Assembly (NCBI RefSeq): GCF_001941975.2
Contig: NZ_CP146991.1
Span: forward strand, 1,303,501 to 1,367,500
Direction: 5' to 3'
Source of the DNA: Sporomusa sphaeroides DSM 2875
Lineage (GTDB): Bacteria > Bacillota > Negativicutes > Sporomusales > Sporomusaceae
Length of the DNA: 64,000 nt
Positions within the stretch are counted from its first letter, which is position 1; each line of letters opens with the position of its first letter. Below the pieces are notes generated by a model. That model ran no database searches, was not told the origin of the DNA, and was given only the letters and a program-made list of their open reading frames with translations. A program made the position numbers and the translations under genes. Of the stretch, positions 26,762 through 35,057 are shown in pieces.

Positions 26762-26874
26762 TGAAATCATCTATTAATTACCCGCTTATTACCTTTGTCA
26801 ATAGACTTTGCTCTCACACGCCGGAGAAGCGGGTGTTTTAGAAAAGATGAATTCATCAGTTTGCGAGGGATGGG

Positions 26875-28077
26875 ATGAAGTTAAATCAAATGCCGCAAAG
26901 GGAAAAAATCGATGCGATCTATATCGTTAGGGCCTTAACCATTATTGGAGTCATACTAGTTCATATCTCGTCTGTACCTGTTGGAATGGTAACTCCGGAA
27001 TCAAAAACATTTGCCATTTACAATTTTATCAATATTTTTAGCAAATTCGGAACTCCTACATTTATTTTCCTTAGTGCCTTTGTATTGTTTTACAGCTATT
27101 TTTATCGTCCCTTTACCGGAAATTTGATTTTGCGATTTTATAAACGACGTTTTCTGTATGTTTTGCTTCCTTACCTGATTTTTTCGCTGGGCTATTATGG
27201 TATGCAATGTTATGTGGATGGGAAAGGCTGGGAAGAGTTTATTAGTCACGCTTCGTTTACGGAGTTTCTTTATATGTTGCTTATGGGGAAAGCATTTTAC
27301 CATCTCTATTTTGTTTTTATTAGCATTCAATTTTATTTCCTATTTCCTGCCCTGCTATGGTTGTTACAGCGATATCGTTATCTTACCAGACATTTGATCT
27401 GGACAGGCATTGTCCTGCAATGGGCGTTTGTGCTGGTTAATCAGTGGGAGTGGCAATATGCTGATAAAGGCTCTCTTTGTTTTTCATATATCTCGTATTA
27501 TTTCTTGGGCGCTTTCTTAGGAATTCATTATGAATCTGTTGAAAAGTGGGTTTTGCTTACCCGAGAACGCATTCGATCATATCAAATCTGGCTTTGGCTG
27601 ATTTTGTATTTGGGTTGGGGCTCAGCGGCAATCGCCAATGTCTATATCTGGTATCAGTTAAGGGCATATGGCATTATCCAGCATGTATTGGTGTATGAGG
27701 CGCTATGGCATCTTCATGCTTACATAACTGCTCTGATCCTGTTTCAGGTCTCCTGCTTTTTAATTGACCGCCTAAGCCGCGTGTGGGTTAATACTCTCTT
27801 GCATCTTGGTACAGTTTCTTTCGGCGTATATCTTCTGCATGCCGGGTTGTTGGATTTTTACTTTAGCATCCCGGTGGGAGATTCACCGCCTATTTATCAT
27901 TTATTTGTGATAGGAGGATTTTTGTGGACACTTTTAAGCTCGTGGACAATCGTTGGGTTGGCGTTTCAATTAACCAATAGGGCCTGGATACTTTTCGGCC
28001 CTCTACCGGCGACGAATCTGCTCCGGCAAGAGTATACAGGGGAAACGGAAGGAGTTCCTCGTATACAGGCACAATGA
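26875..28077 (+). CDS. membrane acyltransferase (acyltransferase 3 family)
   Basis: 400 residues with about ten hydrophobic helices. The N-terminal helix carries IVRALTIIGVILVHISSV, the family's R-x-x-A-x-x-x-V-x-x-x-H signature with the catalytic-type His. Relatives (OafA, WecH, IcaC) transfer acetyl or other acyl groups to surface polysaccharides or lipids across the inner membrane. It is divergent from an OmpR/kinase pair whose likely operator lies in its promoter, so it is probably controlled by that pair. GAGGGATGGG precedes the ATG. The acceptor is unknown. Confidence 0.85.
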   Translation: MKLNQMPQREKIDAIYIVRALTIIGVILVHISSVPVGMVTPESKTFAIYNFINIFSKFGTPTFIFLSAFVLFYSYFYRPFTGNLILRFYKRRFLYVLLPYLIFSLGYYGMQCYVDGKGWEEFISHASFTEFLYMLLMGKAFYHLYFVFISIQFYFLFPALLWLLQRYRYLTRHLIWTGIVLQWAFVLVNQWEWQYADKGSLCFSYISYYFLGAFLGIHYESVEKWVLLTRERIRSYQIWLWLILYLGWGSAAIANVYIWYQLRAYGIIQHVLVYEALWHLHAYITALILFQVSCFLIDRLSRVWVNTLLHLGTVSFGVYLLHAGLLDFYFSIPVGDSPPIYHLFVIGGFLWTLLSSWTIVGLAFQLTNRAWILFGPLPATNLLRQEYTGETEGVPRIQAQ

Positions 28078-28084
28078 GGAATCG

Positions 28085-28228
28085 ATGAGTGTCTTATCCT
28101 TCCTCTTCCCGCGTTTAATGGACAGTCCTAAAGGTGCCGCTGCCAGTGCTGCTATCTACAGCTTAGTGGAAACAATCTCAAAGGCTAAATTGGAATTTGC
28201 AGGACATTATTTGCCACCTGAACACTAA
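28085..28228 (+). pseudogene. IS66-family transposase, C-terminal scrap
   Basis: About 47 codons with MDSPKGAAASAAIYSLVET, the C-terminal motif of IS66 TnpC (SDSPKGAxASAxxYSLxET). No full element or ends are present. It marks an old insertion at the left edge of the accessory island. Confidence 0.6.
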
Positions 28229-28254
28229 TTTAATAATAACTACCTGTTATATAA

Positions 28255-28410
28255 GGTATGTAAACCCAAGCGCAAGCAAATCCTAAACAGGGAGCTATAT
28301 AGCTATGAAAACGGGGTGAAGCGAAGGTCTGAGAAGCACGTTAACCACCTGGAAAATGAGAAGAGTCCATCTTATTGCGGCACGTGGATAATCCGATTGG
28401 CTGGTATCTG
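28255..28410 (+). pseudogene. decayed copy of the yyaL/DUF255 5' end (copy A)
   Basis: This segment aligns with the leader and first about 25 codons of the intact gene at 53.6 kb. The stretches GTATGTAAACCCA, AAGCAAATCCTAAAC, AAAACG-GGGTGAAGC, GTCTGA-AAGCAC-TTAACCACCT and AAGAGTCCAT match, followed by ATAATCCGAT-GGCTGGTATC. Frame is lost by small indels and substitutions. It is the oldest of three copies. Confidence 0.75.
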
Positions 28411-29002
28411 TCGGACGTAATGCAACGGGGGGAGCAACATTGGCAAATTCATTAAATATTAAACCATTAATAAATGAGAACTCAATATCTTTTGATTCGT
28501 ATGAGAAAATGGCAGAATATTATTTTGAATGTGTTGATACGAAGCCATTTAATGCATACTATGAAAGGCCGGCTACACTGTCATTGCTTCCTGATATTAA
28601 TGGGAAAAAGGTGCTAGATGCCGGGTGTGCTGCAGGATGGTACAGTAAATGGTTGTTGGATAATGGTGCAAAGGTAACAGCAATAGATTTTAGTCCTCAT
28701 ATGATAGAAATGACGAGGAAGAGAATCGGTGAACAGGCTGATATTAGAATGGCTGATCTCAACGAACCGCTAAATTTCATCGAAGATAAATCAATAGACG
28801 TTATTGTGTCATCCTTAACACTTCACTATATTAAAGACTGGAATCCCGTAATGGCTGAGTTTAATAGAATACTAAAGCCATTAGGTTCTTTAGTATTATC
28901 AGTGCATCATCCGTTTATGGACTTTACATATTTTCATAGAGAAAACTATTTTTTAACAGAGATTATAGAAGATGAGTGGGATACTAATTGAACCATATTG
29001 GG

Positions 29003-29881
29003 CTACGCGGACAGGTTAAATGGCGAGTATCTCCTGATTTCGTACATTAGCGGAGAAATGCCACCTAATGCACTATGACGTCTTTTGGTATTGTAATAAT
29101 CAAACCAACTTTTGAAGCTTGCAGCGGCTTGGCCAATTGTGGCAAAATAGCGTTTTTTAACATGTTCACCTTTAAACAAGTGGAAAAAAGATTCCATAGG
29201 TGCATTGTCGTACGGATTACCTTTGCGGCTCATACTGCCGATCATGCCGTTTTCCTTTAATATGTCTTTGTATTTTTTAGAGGTGTACTGACTGCCCATG
29301 TCTGAATGATGCATAAGGCCTTTAGGCGGCCGCTCCCGCAAAATAGCCATATTCAGTGCTTTAGCAGCTAATTCTGCCGTTGGCCGATTTCCTAATGCCC
29401 AGCCTACTAGTTTTCTTCTTGCAAGATCTAATACAGCCGCCAAATAGCACCATTTACCGCCAACTCTAACATAAGTAAGATCAGCAAGCCACACGGCATT
29501 AAAATCGGTCACATCGAATTTTTGATTTAGAAGATTGGGAAACGCCTGTTCATTTGGATCGGCTTTAGTTGTTTGTGGCTTATATTTACTTTTAATCTGA
29601 GCTTTGATCCCATGTTGATGCATGATACGCTGCACCCGGCTGCGGCCTACGGAAACTCCTTTTCCGTTTAATTCTTCATACACCTTCTGAACGCCATAGT
29701 TATGATCATTCTCACGTTCAATTTGCTGTATATGTGCCACTAAAACAGCATCTTTTGCAAAAGGTTTTGGACAGCCCGCTTTGACCCAGTTATAATAACT
29801 GCTCTTGGAAATTGATAGTACGCGGCATAATTCTCGAACAGCAAATTTCGAGCGGTGGTCATAAATGAATTGATAGATTAC
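29003..29881 (-). CDS. IS3 transposase OrfB (DDE domain)
   Basis: The frame is open from about 29881, overlapping the end of orfA, and is reached by -1 frameshifting; the first ATG is at 29740. The N-terminal part VREL-x-x-VLSISKSSYYNW is the usual OrfB HTH_21 start. The rve integrase core follows: Asp in WLADLTYVRVGGKWCYLA, Asp in HHSDMGSQYTS and Glu in MESFFHLFKGE. It makes the catalytic half of the OrfAB transposase. Confidence 0.9.
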   Translation of the reverse strand, partial: VIYQFIYDHRSKFAVRELCRVLSISKSSYYNWVKAGCPKPFAKDAVLVAHIQQIERENDHNYGVQKVYEELNGKGVSVGRSRVQRIMHQHGIKAQIKSKYKPQTTKADPNEQAFPNLLNQKFDVTDFNAVWLADLTYVRVGGKWCYLAAVLDLARRKLVGWALGNRPTAELAAKALNMAILRERPPKGLMHHSDMGSQYTSKKYKDILKENGMIGSMSRKGNPYDNAPMESFFHLFKGEHVKKRYFATIGQAAASFKSWFDYYNTKRRHSALGGISPLMYEIRRYSPFNLSA

Positions 29882-30177
29882 TTGCTGTTCTTTGCGAAGT
29901 ATACCGCCGCTTGCTTTAAAATGGCTACCTCATTTTCTAATTCTTTGATTTTACGTTGTGCTTTCCGCAGCTCGTCAGCATCGGGCTTAAGGTTCCCAGA
30001 GCCGGGGAAAGCTTGCTCTGGATTTTCTTTATACTGCTGAATCCATTTATAAATTGTATTTTCATGCAGGCCTAACTCTTCAGCTAAGCTGGGGCAGGTG
30101 CGCTCTCCATTTATATATAGTTTTACAATATCTTTCTTAAATTCTGAATCAAATCGTTTTCCTTTCATTATGGACAC
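29878..30177 (-). CDS. IS3 transposase OrfA
   Basis: 99 residues: KGKRFDSEFKKDIVKLYINGE, then a helix-turn-helix (SLAEELGLHENTIYKWIQQY) and a leucine-zipper tail (ELENEVAILKQAAVYF). The tail overlaps the orfB frame, as needed for programmed frameshifting. Confidence 0.9.
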   Translation of the reverse strand: MSIMKGKRFDSEFKKDIVKLYINGERTCPSLAEELGLHENTIYKWIQQYKENPEQAFPGSGNLKPDADELRKAQRKIKELENEVAILKQAAVYFAKNSK

Positions 30178-30450
30178 CTCCTGGTTTTATTGTACCAGCC
30201 ATTCATGGTGTCCGCAAAAGGCAATACGGTTCAAATATAGGAAAAGTAAAAGTCCAATTTTATAGAAGACCTTTGTGTAACATCATCTCACCTATAATAG
30301 ATGCGGGATTTATAATTGAAAAGCTGATAGAACCTATGCCAACAGAAAAATTCAAGGAATTGCATCCTAAAATATATGAGAAGCTAACTCGAAACCCCCA
30401 GTTTCTTTTTTTAAGAGCAAGAAAAAACTAAACAATTGTATGGCAAAAAC

Positions 30451-30496
30451 AAACAACAGCTAAGAGAGAGGATACCTTCTTTCTTAGCTGTTGTTT
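30451..30496. terminator. bidirectional terminator between methyltransferase remnant and ArsR gene
   Basis: Arms AAACAACAGCTAAGA and TCTTAGCTGTTGTTT form a 15-bp stem. It can terminate both the plus-strand methyltransferase and the minus-strand ArsR gene. Confidence 0.75.
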
Positions 30497-30515
30497 AAAA
30501 TTCCGTAGTTATTTA

Positions 30516-30531
30516 CTTGACTTACCACAAA
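30516..30531. repeat. boundary sequence CTTGACTTACCACAAA
   Basis: These 16 bases are identical to the left ends of the two large yyaL-associated repeats at 43428 and 53477. Sequence to the right is different here. Confidence 0.55.
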
Positions 30532-30538
30532 TTGCCTT

Positions 30539-31234
30539 CTACTCCAAATTTAAAGTTAAACCAAATTCATCGAATAAGCCCTTTTTTCCAACAGCGGTTA
30601 CACGTATAGCACGTCCATCAGATAAATATTCTATCCAGTTAAGCTCAAACATACGTTGCGTCAGTGATGCACCTAAGCTGCCAGCTAAATGATATCGGCG
30701 TTCACTCCAGTCTAAACATTGTCGAGCAAAGCAACGACGACATTTTCGCTTTTTCTCGACTTCTATTCCGAAGTTTTTAAATTTGGTTTTACCTGCTTCG
30801 GTTAATAGGAAATCTTTACCTGATTTCTCCAGAAATCCGTCTTCAAGTAGCTTGTCTGTTAAGTTTACTCCTAGTTTGCCTGCCAGATGATCATAGCAGG
30901 TTCTTGCAAGCTGTAAAGCTTGTACTTGATTCGATTCTCGAAGGGATCGAATGGGTTTGGAAGGAGAAATTGCAAGAAGGGCTTCAAGTGCAGTTGCCAC
31001 TTCGGTAGTTGCAAGACGAAAATATTTATGGCGGCCGAAGGATTCTTGAACGAGGAGTCCTCCTTTTATCATTTTAGCGAGATGTGTGCTAGCCGTCTGA
31101 GGCGATATCTGGGCGGAACGGGCCAGTTCGCCTGCAGGTAAGGCTTTTCCGCCGAGCAAATTTAGAAGTATTGTGAGACGTGAAGGATCACCGATGAGAG
31201 AGGCAATTTCCACGAGATTGGGATTTATCATCAT
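30539..31234 (-). CDS. ArsR-family regulator with C-terminal extension
   Basis: 231 residues. The N-terminal winged helix (IASLIGDPSRLTILLNLLGG, then ARSAQISPQTASTHLAKMIKGGLL) is typical ArsR/SmtB. The C-terminal 140 residues contain a Cys cluster (KRKCRRCFARQCLDW) that could bind metal or an Fe-S/thiol ligand. It is divergent from a sulfite-reductase-like gene across an inverted repeat that is likely its operator. The effector may be a metal, arsenical or sulfur species. Confidence 0.85.
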   Translation of the reverse strand: MMINPNLVEIASLIGDPSRLTILLNLLGGKALPAGELARSAQISPQTASTHLAKMIKGGLLVQESFGRHKYFRLATTEVATALEALLAISPSKPIRSLRESNQVQALQLARTCYDHLAGKLGVNLTDKLLEDGFLEKSGKDFLLTEAGKTKFKNFGIEVEKKRKCRRCFARQCLDWSERRYHLAGSLGASLTQRMFELNWIEYLSDGRAIRVTAVGKKGLFDEFGLTLNLE

Positions 31235-31248
31235 ATTTTAATATCTCC

Positions 31249-31296
31249 TTGTAACATTCATACTTCGATTCTAGCCGAATTATTGCTATGTTACAA
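31249..31296. promoter_or_regulatory. inverted repeat in the ArsR/reductase divergent promoter
   Basis: Nine-bp arms TTGTAACAT (31249-31257) and ATGTTACAA (31288-31296) are separated by 30 bp with an inner TTCG/CGAA symmetry. This is operator-like for the divergent ArsR gene. Confidence 0.55.
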
Positions 31297-31340
31297 TATG
31301 CTCAAATGAAAAAGTGGGATATGACGGAGGTATCGTAAAT

Positions 31341-32201
31341 ATGAATGATAAGCACCGCTTAATAGAGCAACATGGCTATATTAAACAGCAAGAAGACGGA
31401 TTATATGCAATACGGGTTCGAACCATTGCAGGTAACTTAACTAGTGTTCAATTACACAACCTAGCAGATTTATCCGATAGATACGGTAATGGTCAAGTGC
31501 ATATTACCACTCGACAATCAGTAGAACTGCATTGGATACCGGAAAAAAAGTTAGACAGTATTTTTCAAGAAATAAATGAGTTAGGTTTATTGATTGCAGT
31601 TCGTGGACCGCGAATATTAACCGTTATCGCTTGTCCTGGAATAAGGCTCTGTAAAAAAGGGATTTGCAATACTATAAATCTAGCTACTCAATTGGATGCT
31701 TTAATGGTAGGGCGGAGTCAGCCGTCAAAAACTAAAATTGCTTTAAGCGGTTGTCCAAATTCTTGCGCTAAGCCTCAAATCAATGACATTGGGCTACATG
31801 GAGTTATTGTCCCAATTGCTGACAGTGGTTGTATTGGTTGTAAAACTTGTGAAACGGTGTGCAAATTCAAAGCAATTTCAGTACAGGACGGTAAGCCGCA
31901 TATTGCGGTTGAAAAGTGTATTGGCTGCGGATTGTGTGTGAGAATTTGTCCTAACCACGCTTTGCACATCCATAAACAAGGTTATAGCCTGTACATGGGC
32001 GGAAAGATCGGTAGAAAACCAATCTTGGGTAATAAGATTTTTACTGTTATACCAGAACAGGAAGCTATTTCCTACATTGAGATCGTACTTCATGTTTATA
32101 ATCAATTAGCTTATAAAAACGAGCGAATTGGGGATGTAATAAATCGAATCGGTTTGAATAGTTTCCTGCAAGAAATATTACAACATGTTCCAGAATGCTA
32201 A
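31341..32201 (+). CDS. nitrite/sulfite reductase-like protein with 2[4Fe-4S] ferredoxin insert
   Basis: 286 residues. The NIR_SIR ferredoxin-like N-terminal half carries HITTRQSVELHWIP. The sirohaem/4Fe-4S motif is C98-x5-C104 and C138-x3-C142 (CPGIRLC, CPNSC). It is followed by a two-cluster ferredoxin region, C164-x2-C-x2-C-x3-C and C193-x2-C-x2-C-x3-C. This matches AsrC-like small anaerobic sulfite reductase subunits or related unassigned reductases. The ATG at 31341 is preceded by ACGGAGG; an upstream in-frame start at 31314 has none. AsrA/AsrB partners are absent, so the electron donor and substrate are open. It is likely controlled by the divergent ArsR-type gene. Confidence 0.8.
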   Translation: MNDKHRLIEQHGYIKQQEDGLYAIRVRTIAGNLTSVQLHNLADLSDRYGNGQVHITTRQSVELHWIPEKKLDSIFQEINELGLLIAVRGPRILTVIACPGIRLCKKGICNTINLATQLDALMVGRSQPSKTKIALSGCPNSCAKPQINDIGLHGVIVPIADSGCIGCKTCETVCKFKAISVQDGKPHIAVEKCIGCGLCVRICPNHALHIHKQGYSLYMGGKIGRKPILGNKIFTVIPEQEAISYIEIVLHVYNQLAYKNERIGDVINRIGLNSFLQEILQHVPEC

Positions 32202-32354
32202 TATCCTGTTAAAAACGCTCGCATTATAACAGAATCAAGATAAAGATAAGCACGGTCTGGCTAATATGCCACGGAATGATTTAATGACATGTCCGTAGCT
32301 TTTATTCTTTTTATCCCGCTCTCTCCATATATCTATATGGGAGGGGATTAAAAA

Positions 32355-32879
32355 GTGGGAGAGAAAGAAAATTATGTTTTTCAAACACTGTTTGGAATTT
32401 ATGAACGAAGTTTAGATGAGGCAAACAATATAATAGCCCGTGCACAAAATCCTTTAGCGGCCCTAAGTGTAATTATTGCAATCTGGGGTTATATGGTGCA
32501 GTCGATAATTTCATCACCAATACCAAGAATAACTTTAGAGAATTGCCCTATAATAGGAGGATTATACTTAGTCTTAATCCTAACGGTGTTTTATGTGATT
32601 CAGTCAGTTTATTATCTCTGGCGCGGTTTTAGGCAAGGGTTTAAATATGAACTTGTTGCGTCTCCAAGTCAGGTTGAATCATTAATAAAATCGCCTGACA
32701 GTGATAAAGACGTATTTCTTAAGCTAATAGAAAGGTATAAAAGTGCTAGTGAATTTAATAATGAAAAAAATATGGAGAGAATGGTATATATTAGGACTGC
32801 AACGGAAAAAATAATTCTAGCGGTGGCATCTTGTTTTTTTGCAAGCTTCTTGTTTTGTATTATTATTCTTTTAAAGTGA
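32355..32879 (+). CDS. three-helix membrane protein of unknown function
   Basis: 174 residues, GTG start with GGGAGGGG upstream. Hydrophobic helices occur at about residues 34-53, 65-90 and 150-172, with a charged cytoplasmic-type segment between. The layout is reminiscent of SLATT-type or holin-like effectors, but no motif confirms it. A small coiled-coil ORF follows 24 nt later. Context is the accessory island. Confidence 0.45.
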   Translation: MGEKENYVFQTLFGIYERSLDEANNIIARAQNPLAALSVIIAIWGYMVQSIISSPIPRITLENCPIIGGLYLVLILTVFYVIQSVYYLWRGFRQGFKYELVASPSQVESLIKSPDSDKDVFLKLIERYKSASEFNNEKNMERMVYIRTATEKIILAVASCFFASFLFCIIILLK

Positions 32880-32903
32880 GAAACTGGTAGCATTTTACGG
32901 AAG

Positions 32904-33089
32904 GTGAATGACAGTATAAATAAATCAAGCATTGATGAATCGGTAGATATGAGATTAACTCGTATTGAAAATGGATTAGAGGATATTAAGAAGCAACTTT
33001 CATCGATTTCAGAGAGAATGAATCTAATTGACTCAAATACTATTTCAACAACTAAAACAACATGGGACAAACATTATAGTGTTTATTAG
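32904..33089 (+). CDS. small coiled-coil protein
   Basis: 61 residues, with a heptad-like stretch MRLTRIENGLEDIKKQLSSI. It starts at GTG 32904 with a weak site (ACGGAAGG partly overlapping). It follows the three-helix membrane protein and may be its partner, comparable in size to XhlA-type accessory peptides. Expression is uncertain. Confidence 0.35.
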   Translation: MNDSINKSSIDESVDMRLTRIENGLEDIKKQLSSISERMNLIDSNTISTTKTTWDKHYSVY

Positions 33090-33180
33090 AATGATATAGG
33101 AAAGAGACTCAGAGATGCCCCGCTGTTTGTTAGCAGTTTAAATGAATTTGCAGTTATGTGTATAAGCTGATAGTTGAACC

Positions 33181-33213
33181 ATAGACATTAGGAAAAGAAC
33201 ATCCTAATGTTTA
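33181..33213. repeat. dispersed hairpin, weaker AGACATTAGGA copy
   Basis: Arms ATAGACATTAGGA and TCCTAATGTTTAT with a short loop, running into TTTTTAT. It is a diverged member of the 16281/24206 family and possibly a terminator. Confidence 0.5.
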
Positions 33214-33264
33214 TTTTTATAAAGTGGTTTCGATGTCAAGTAGAACCTAGACACTGAACCTTAA

Positions 33265-33450
33265 CTACAGGACTTGATCGTTGCTAAGATAGTAAAGGAT
33301 GGAAAGACTGTAACCGAAAAAACGATCCGGGAATATCAAATCAAATTAAATAAAGCGTTTGATACAATGGTTGCGGAAGCAGAGCTGGAATATACTCAAA
33401 AAGAATATGTTTCATTGGCAGATTTAAAGCGAGAGAATAAACATGTATGA
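33265..33450 (+). pseudogene. C-terminal remnant of a lost gene
   Basis: 61 sense codons after an in-frame stop, with protein-like sequence (KIVKDGKTVTEKTIREYQI, then ADLKRENKHV). No start or ribosome site. Family not recognised. It belongs to the 870-bp gene-poor stretch 33090-33958. Confidence 0.4.
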
Positions 33451-33521
33451 AGTTGTTATTCGACTCATCTATACTTGCATTTTGCCGCAAACAGGCTATA
33501 ATTAAAAATAGGTGGGAATTA

Positions 33522-33616
33522 AAAAGGTCGACGTGACCTGAAAGTGCGGCAACACTTTCAGGCCCGCGCAAGGTGCACAGACACCTACACGTAACAGCCA
33601 AGCTGTCCACGACGAC
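33522..33616 (-). ncRNA. putative small RNA with own promoter and terminator
   Basis: On the minus strand a TATAAT box (33623-33628), preceded by TG, sits 18 bp from TTGTGC (33647-33652). The predicted transcript folds into successive hairpins: GACAGC/GCTGTT, AGGTG/CACCT, CCTGAAAGTG/CACTTTCAGG (33538-33563) and GGTC/GACC, and ends in a T-run. It is about 95 nt. A short open frame starting MSSWTAWLLRVG runs through it but lacks a ribosome site. No known RNA family is recognised. Confidence 0.55.
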
Positions 33617-33699
33617 ATTTCTATTATACACCGCTCTTCTGGCGCCGCACAAGCGGGGGAGCGCGGGGGTAATAGACGTTGCCGTCGACGCGCCGGGCT

Positions 33700-33895
33700 G
33701 TAAGTGCGACTGGACGCAGCAAATGATTTGGACTAGCCTCATCAGCTACTGAGCAGCAGGCAGACCAGACCAGGACCTAAGGGTTTGTGGCCGCCTGATT
33801 GTTTGGCCGGGTATACCGGCTTATTAGCGTTGAGTATGTAACAGACATCGAAACAGGACGCATGTGTAGGGTAAACCCTTTGCATGTGTCTTTTT
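33700..33895 (+). ncRNA. structured leader or RNA ending in a terminator, upstream of the 33959 gene
   Basis: The GC-rich stretch contains GGCCGCC/GGCC and CCGG/CCGG pairings. It ends with a strong terminator at 33857-33895 (GACGCATG, GTAGGG/ACCCT, GCATGTGTC, TTTTT). The next gene starts 64 nt later. It may be an independent RNA or an attenuator; a known riboswitch class was not identified. Confidence 0.35.
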
Positions 33896-33958
33896 AATTT
33901 CCCCCTGTAAAAAAGCTGACGGCCAACCAGTCGCAGTCTAAATATAGGGGGTATATAA

Positions 33959-34390
33959 ATGTCTGATCAAGTAACAACATCTGACTTAGTTTTTTGTCCG
34001 GGACCGGTATCAGCCCTGCCGGCAGAGCGGGACCGGGAGACACAGCAGCCCGGGGCCGTGCCGGACGACCGGCTTATGCTTCAAAGCATCTTAAACGAGG
34101 CCTTTAATCAGTATATCTTTAACAGGGTGGAGAATATTCTTAAACTGGCCGAAACCAATGATGCTGACTACAGTAAGACGGTTCATGAGGTCAGAGGCCT
34201 CCTGAACCGTATGCTGAAGCTGGCCGGAAAACTGAAGGACCAGTATCCGGAATTGATTGACCTGGTCATGGAGTTGGAGTCGTACACAGCCCTGGAATCA
34301 GGCCAGTCGGCGGACATCGCCTACAAACAGGGGTTACGGGACAGCGGTTATATCCACCAGGAATTTATGACCTTCCTGCAGCAGCGGTAG
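33959..34390 (+). CDS. hypothetical helical protein
   Basis: 143 residues, start at 33959 with AGGGGG-type site. A Pro/Glu-rich N-terminus is followed by an all-helical domain (QSILNEAFNQYIFNRVENIL; GLLNRMLKLAGKLKDQYPE; YKQGLRDSGYIHQEFMTFL). It resembles small DUF6809-type proteins of Firmicutes, of unknown function. GC content is higher than the surrounding accessory genes. Confidence 0.5.
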   Translation: MSDQVTTSDLVFCPGPVSALPAERDRETQQPGAVPDDRLMLQSILNEAFNQYIFNRVENILKLAETNDADYSKTVHEVRGLLNRMLKLAGKLKDQYPELIDLVMELESYTALESGQSADIAYKQGLRDSGYIHQEFMTFLQQR

Positions 34391-34428
34391 GATTGAAGTG
34401 TAGTGGTGGGTAATTTTCTCCTGTCAAA

Positions 34429-34451
34429 GGTGCCATGTTCATAAAAGTAAC
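34429..34451. repeat. island junction motif GGTGCCATGTTC...AAAGTAAC
   Basis: 23 bases matching 20 of 23 with the right edge of the yyaL repeat copy B (43731-43753, GGTGTCATGTTCGTTAAAGTAAC). The yyaL core GGTGCCATGT itself lies at 53774-53783. Confidence 0.45.
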
Positions 34452-34559
34452 TCTGATGCAGGAAAAATAAGTAAAATATCGAACTAGTACTCCATCAAAC
34501 TAGCAAATTGAAGTAGCAAACATCCCCAGCATATGGTAACCTTATGTCAGGTGATGAAG

Positions 34560-35057
34560 ATGAATCATAAATATATCGTGACGTTGACGGATGAAGAAAG
34601 TAACAGCCTGAATGAACTCATACGTAAGGGAAAAACCCAGGGTTACCGTATCAAACACGCGCAAATCCTTCTCAAGCTAGATGAGATCCCGGAAAACCAA
34701 AGTTGGACCTATCAGAGAATCAAAGAGGCCTTCCGCGTCTCGCCACACACGATCAGTCAGATTGCCAAACGTTTCGTAACCGGAGGACTGGAAGCGGCGC
34801 TGGGAAGAAAAGAGCAAGCCAACCGGCATCGGAAAGTGGACGGTAACGTGGAAGCACATATAGTCGCCATAGCCTGTTCCGCTCCGCCAGAAGGACGCGA
34901 GCACTGGACCTTGCAGCTGATCGCGGATGAACTCGTACGTCTACAGGTTGTGGAAAGCCTCTCCGACACAGCTGTCATGAACACACTTAAAAAAACGAAC
35001 TTAAGCCCTGGCAGAAGAAAGAATGGTGTATCCCCAAAGCCGGTGCGGAATTCGTAG
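34560..35057 (+). CDS. IS630 transposase, N-terminal frame
   Basis: 166 residues holding the paired helix-turn-helix region (QGYRIKHAQILLKLDE; YQRIKEAFRVSPHTISQIAKRF; HWTLQLIADELVRLQV). It ends out of frame after the A7 tract at 34989-34995. An in-frame ATG at 34554 is an alternative start. Confidence 0.85.
   Translation: MNHKYIVTLTDEESNSLNELIRKGKTQGYRIKHAQILLKLDEIPENQSWTYQRIKEAFRVSPHTISQIAKRFVTGGLEAALGRKEQANRHRKVDGNVEAHIVAIACSAPPEGREHWTLQLIADELVRLQVVESLSDTAVMNTLKKTNLSPGRRKNGVSPKPVRNS

Larger units (their letters stand above)
28989..30233 (-). mobile_element. IS3-family insertion sequence, complete
   Basis: 1245 bp. Terminal inverted repeats are TGAACCATATTG and its counterpart CAATACGGTTCA, flanked by the 3-bp direct repeat AAT (28986-28988 and 30234-30236). 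It carries orfA and orfB in the -1 configuration on the minus strand. Confidence 0.9.
28440..30431 (+). pseudogene. SAM methyltransferase split by an IS3 element
   Basis: Residues 1-183 run to 28988, with motif I VLDAGCAAGWYSKWL and VTAIDFSPHMIEM. The IS element then interrupts. From 30237 the reading frame continues exactly (IGKVKVQFYRRPL to LRARKN, stop at 30431). Removing the IS and one 3-bp AAT target copy rejoins a 247-residue protein without frameshift. The start is a TTG at 28440 with GGGGGGAG upstream. Intact relatives are class I methyltransferases of unknown substrate. The insertion is recent because the tail is undamaged. Confidence 0.85.

Noticed and set aside
33341-33742. 133-residue minus-strand reading frame
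   Set aside because: It overlaps the predicted small RNA and promoter, lacks a ribosome site, and its composition is not protein-like.
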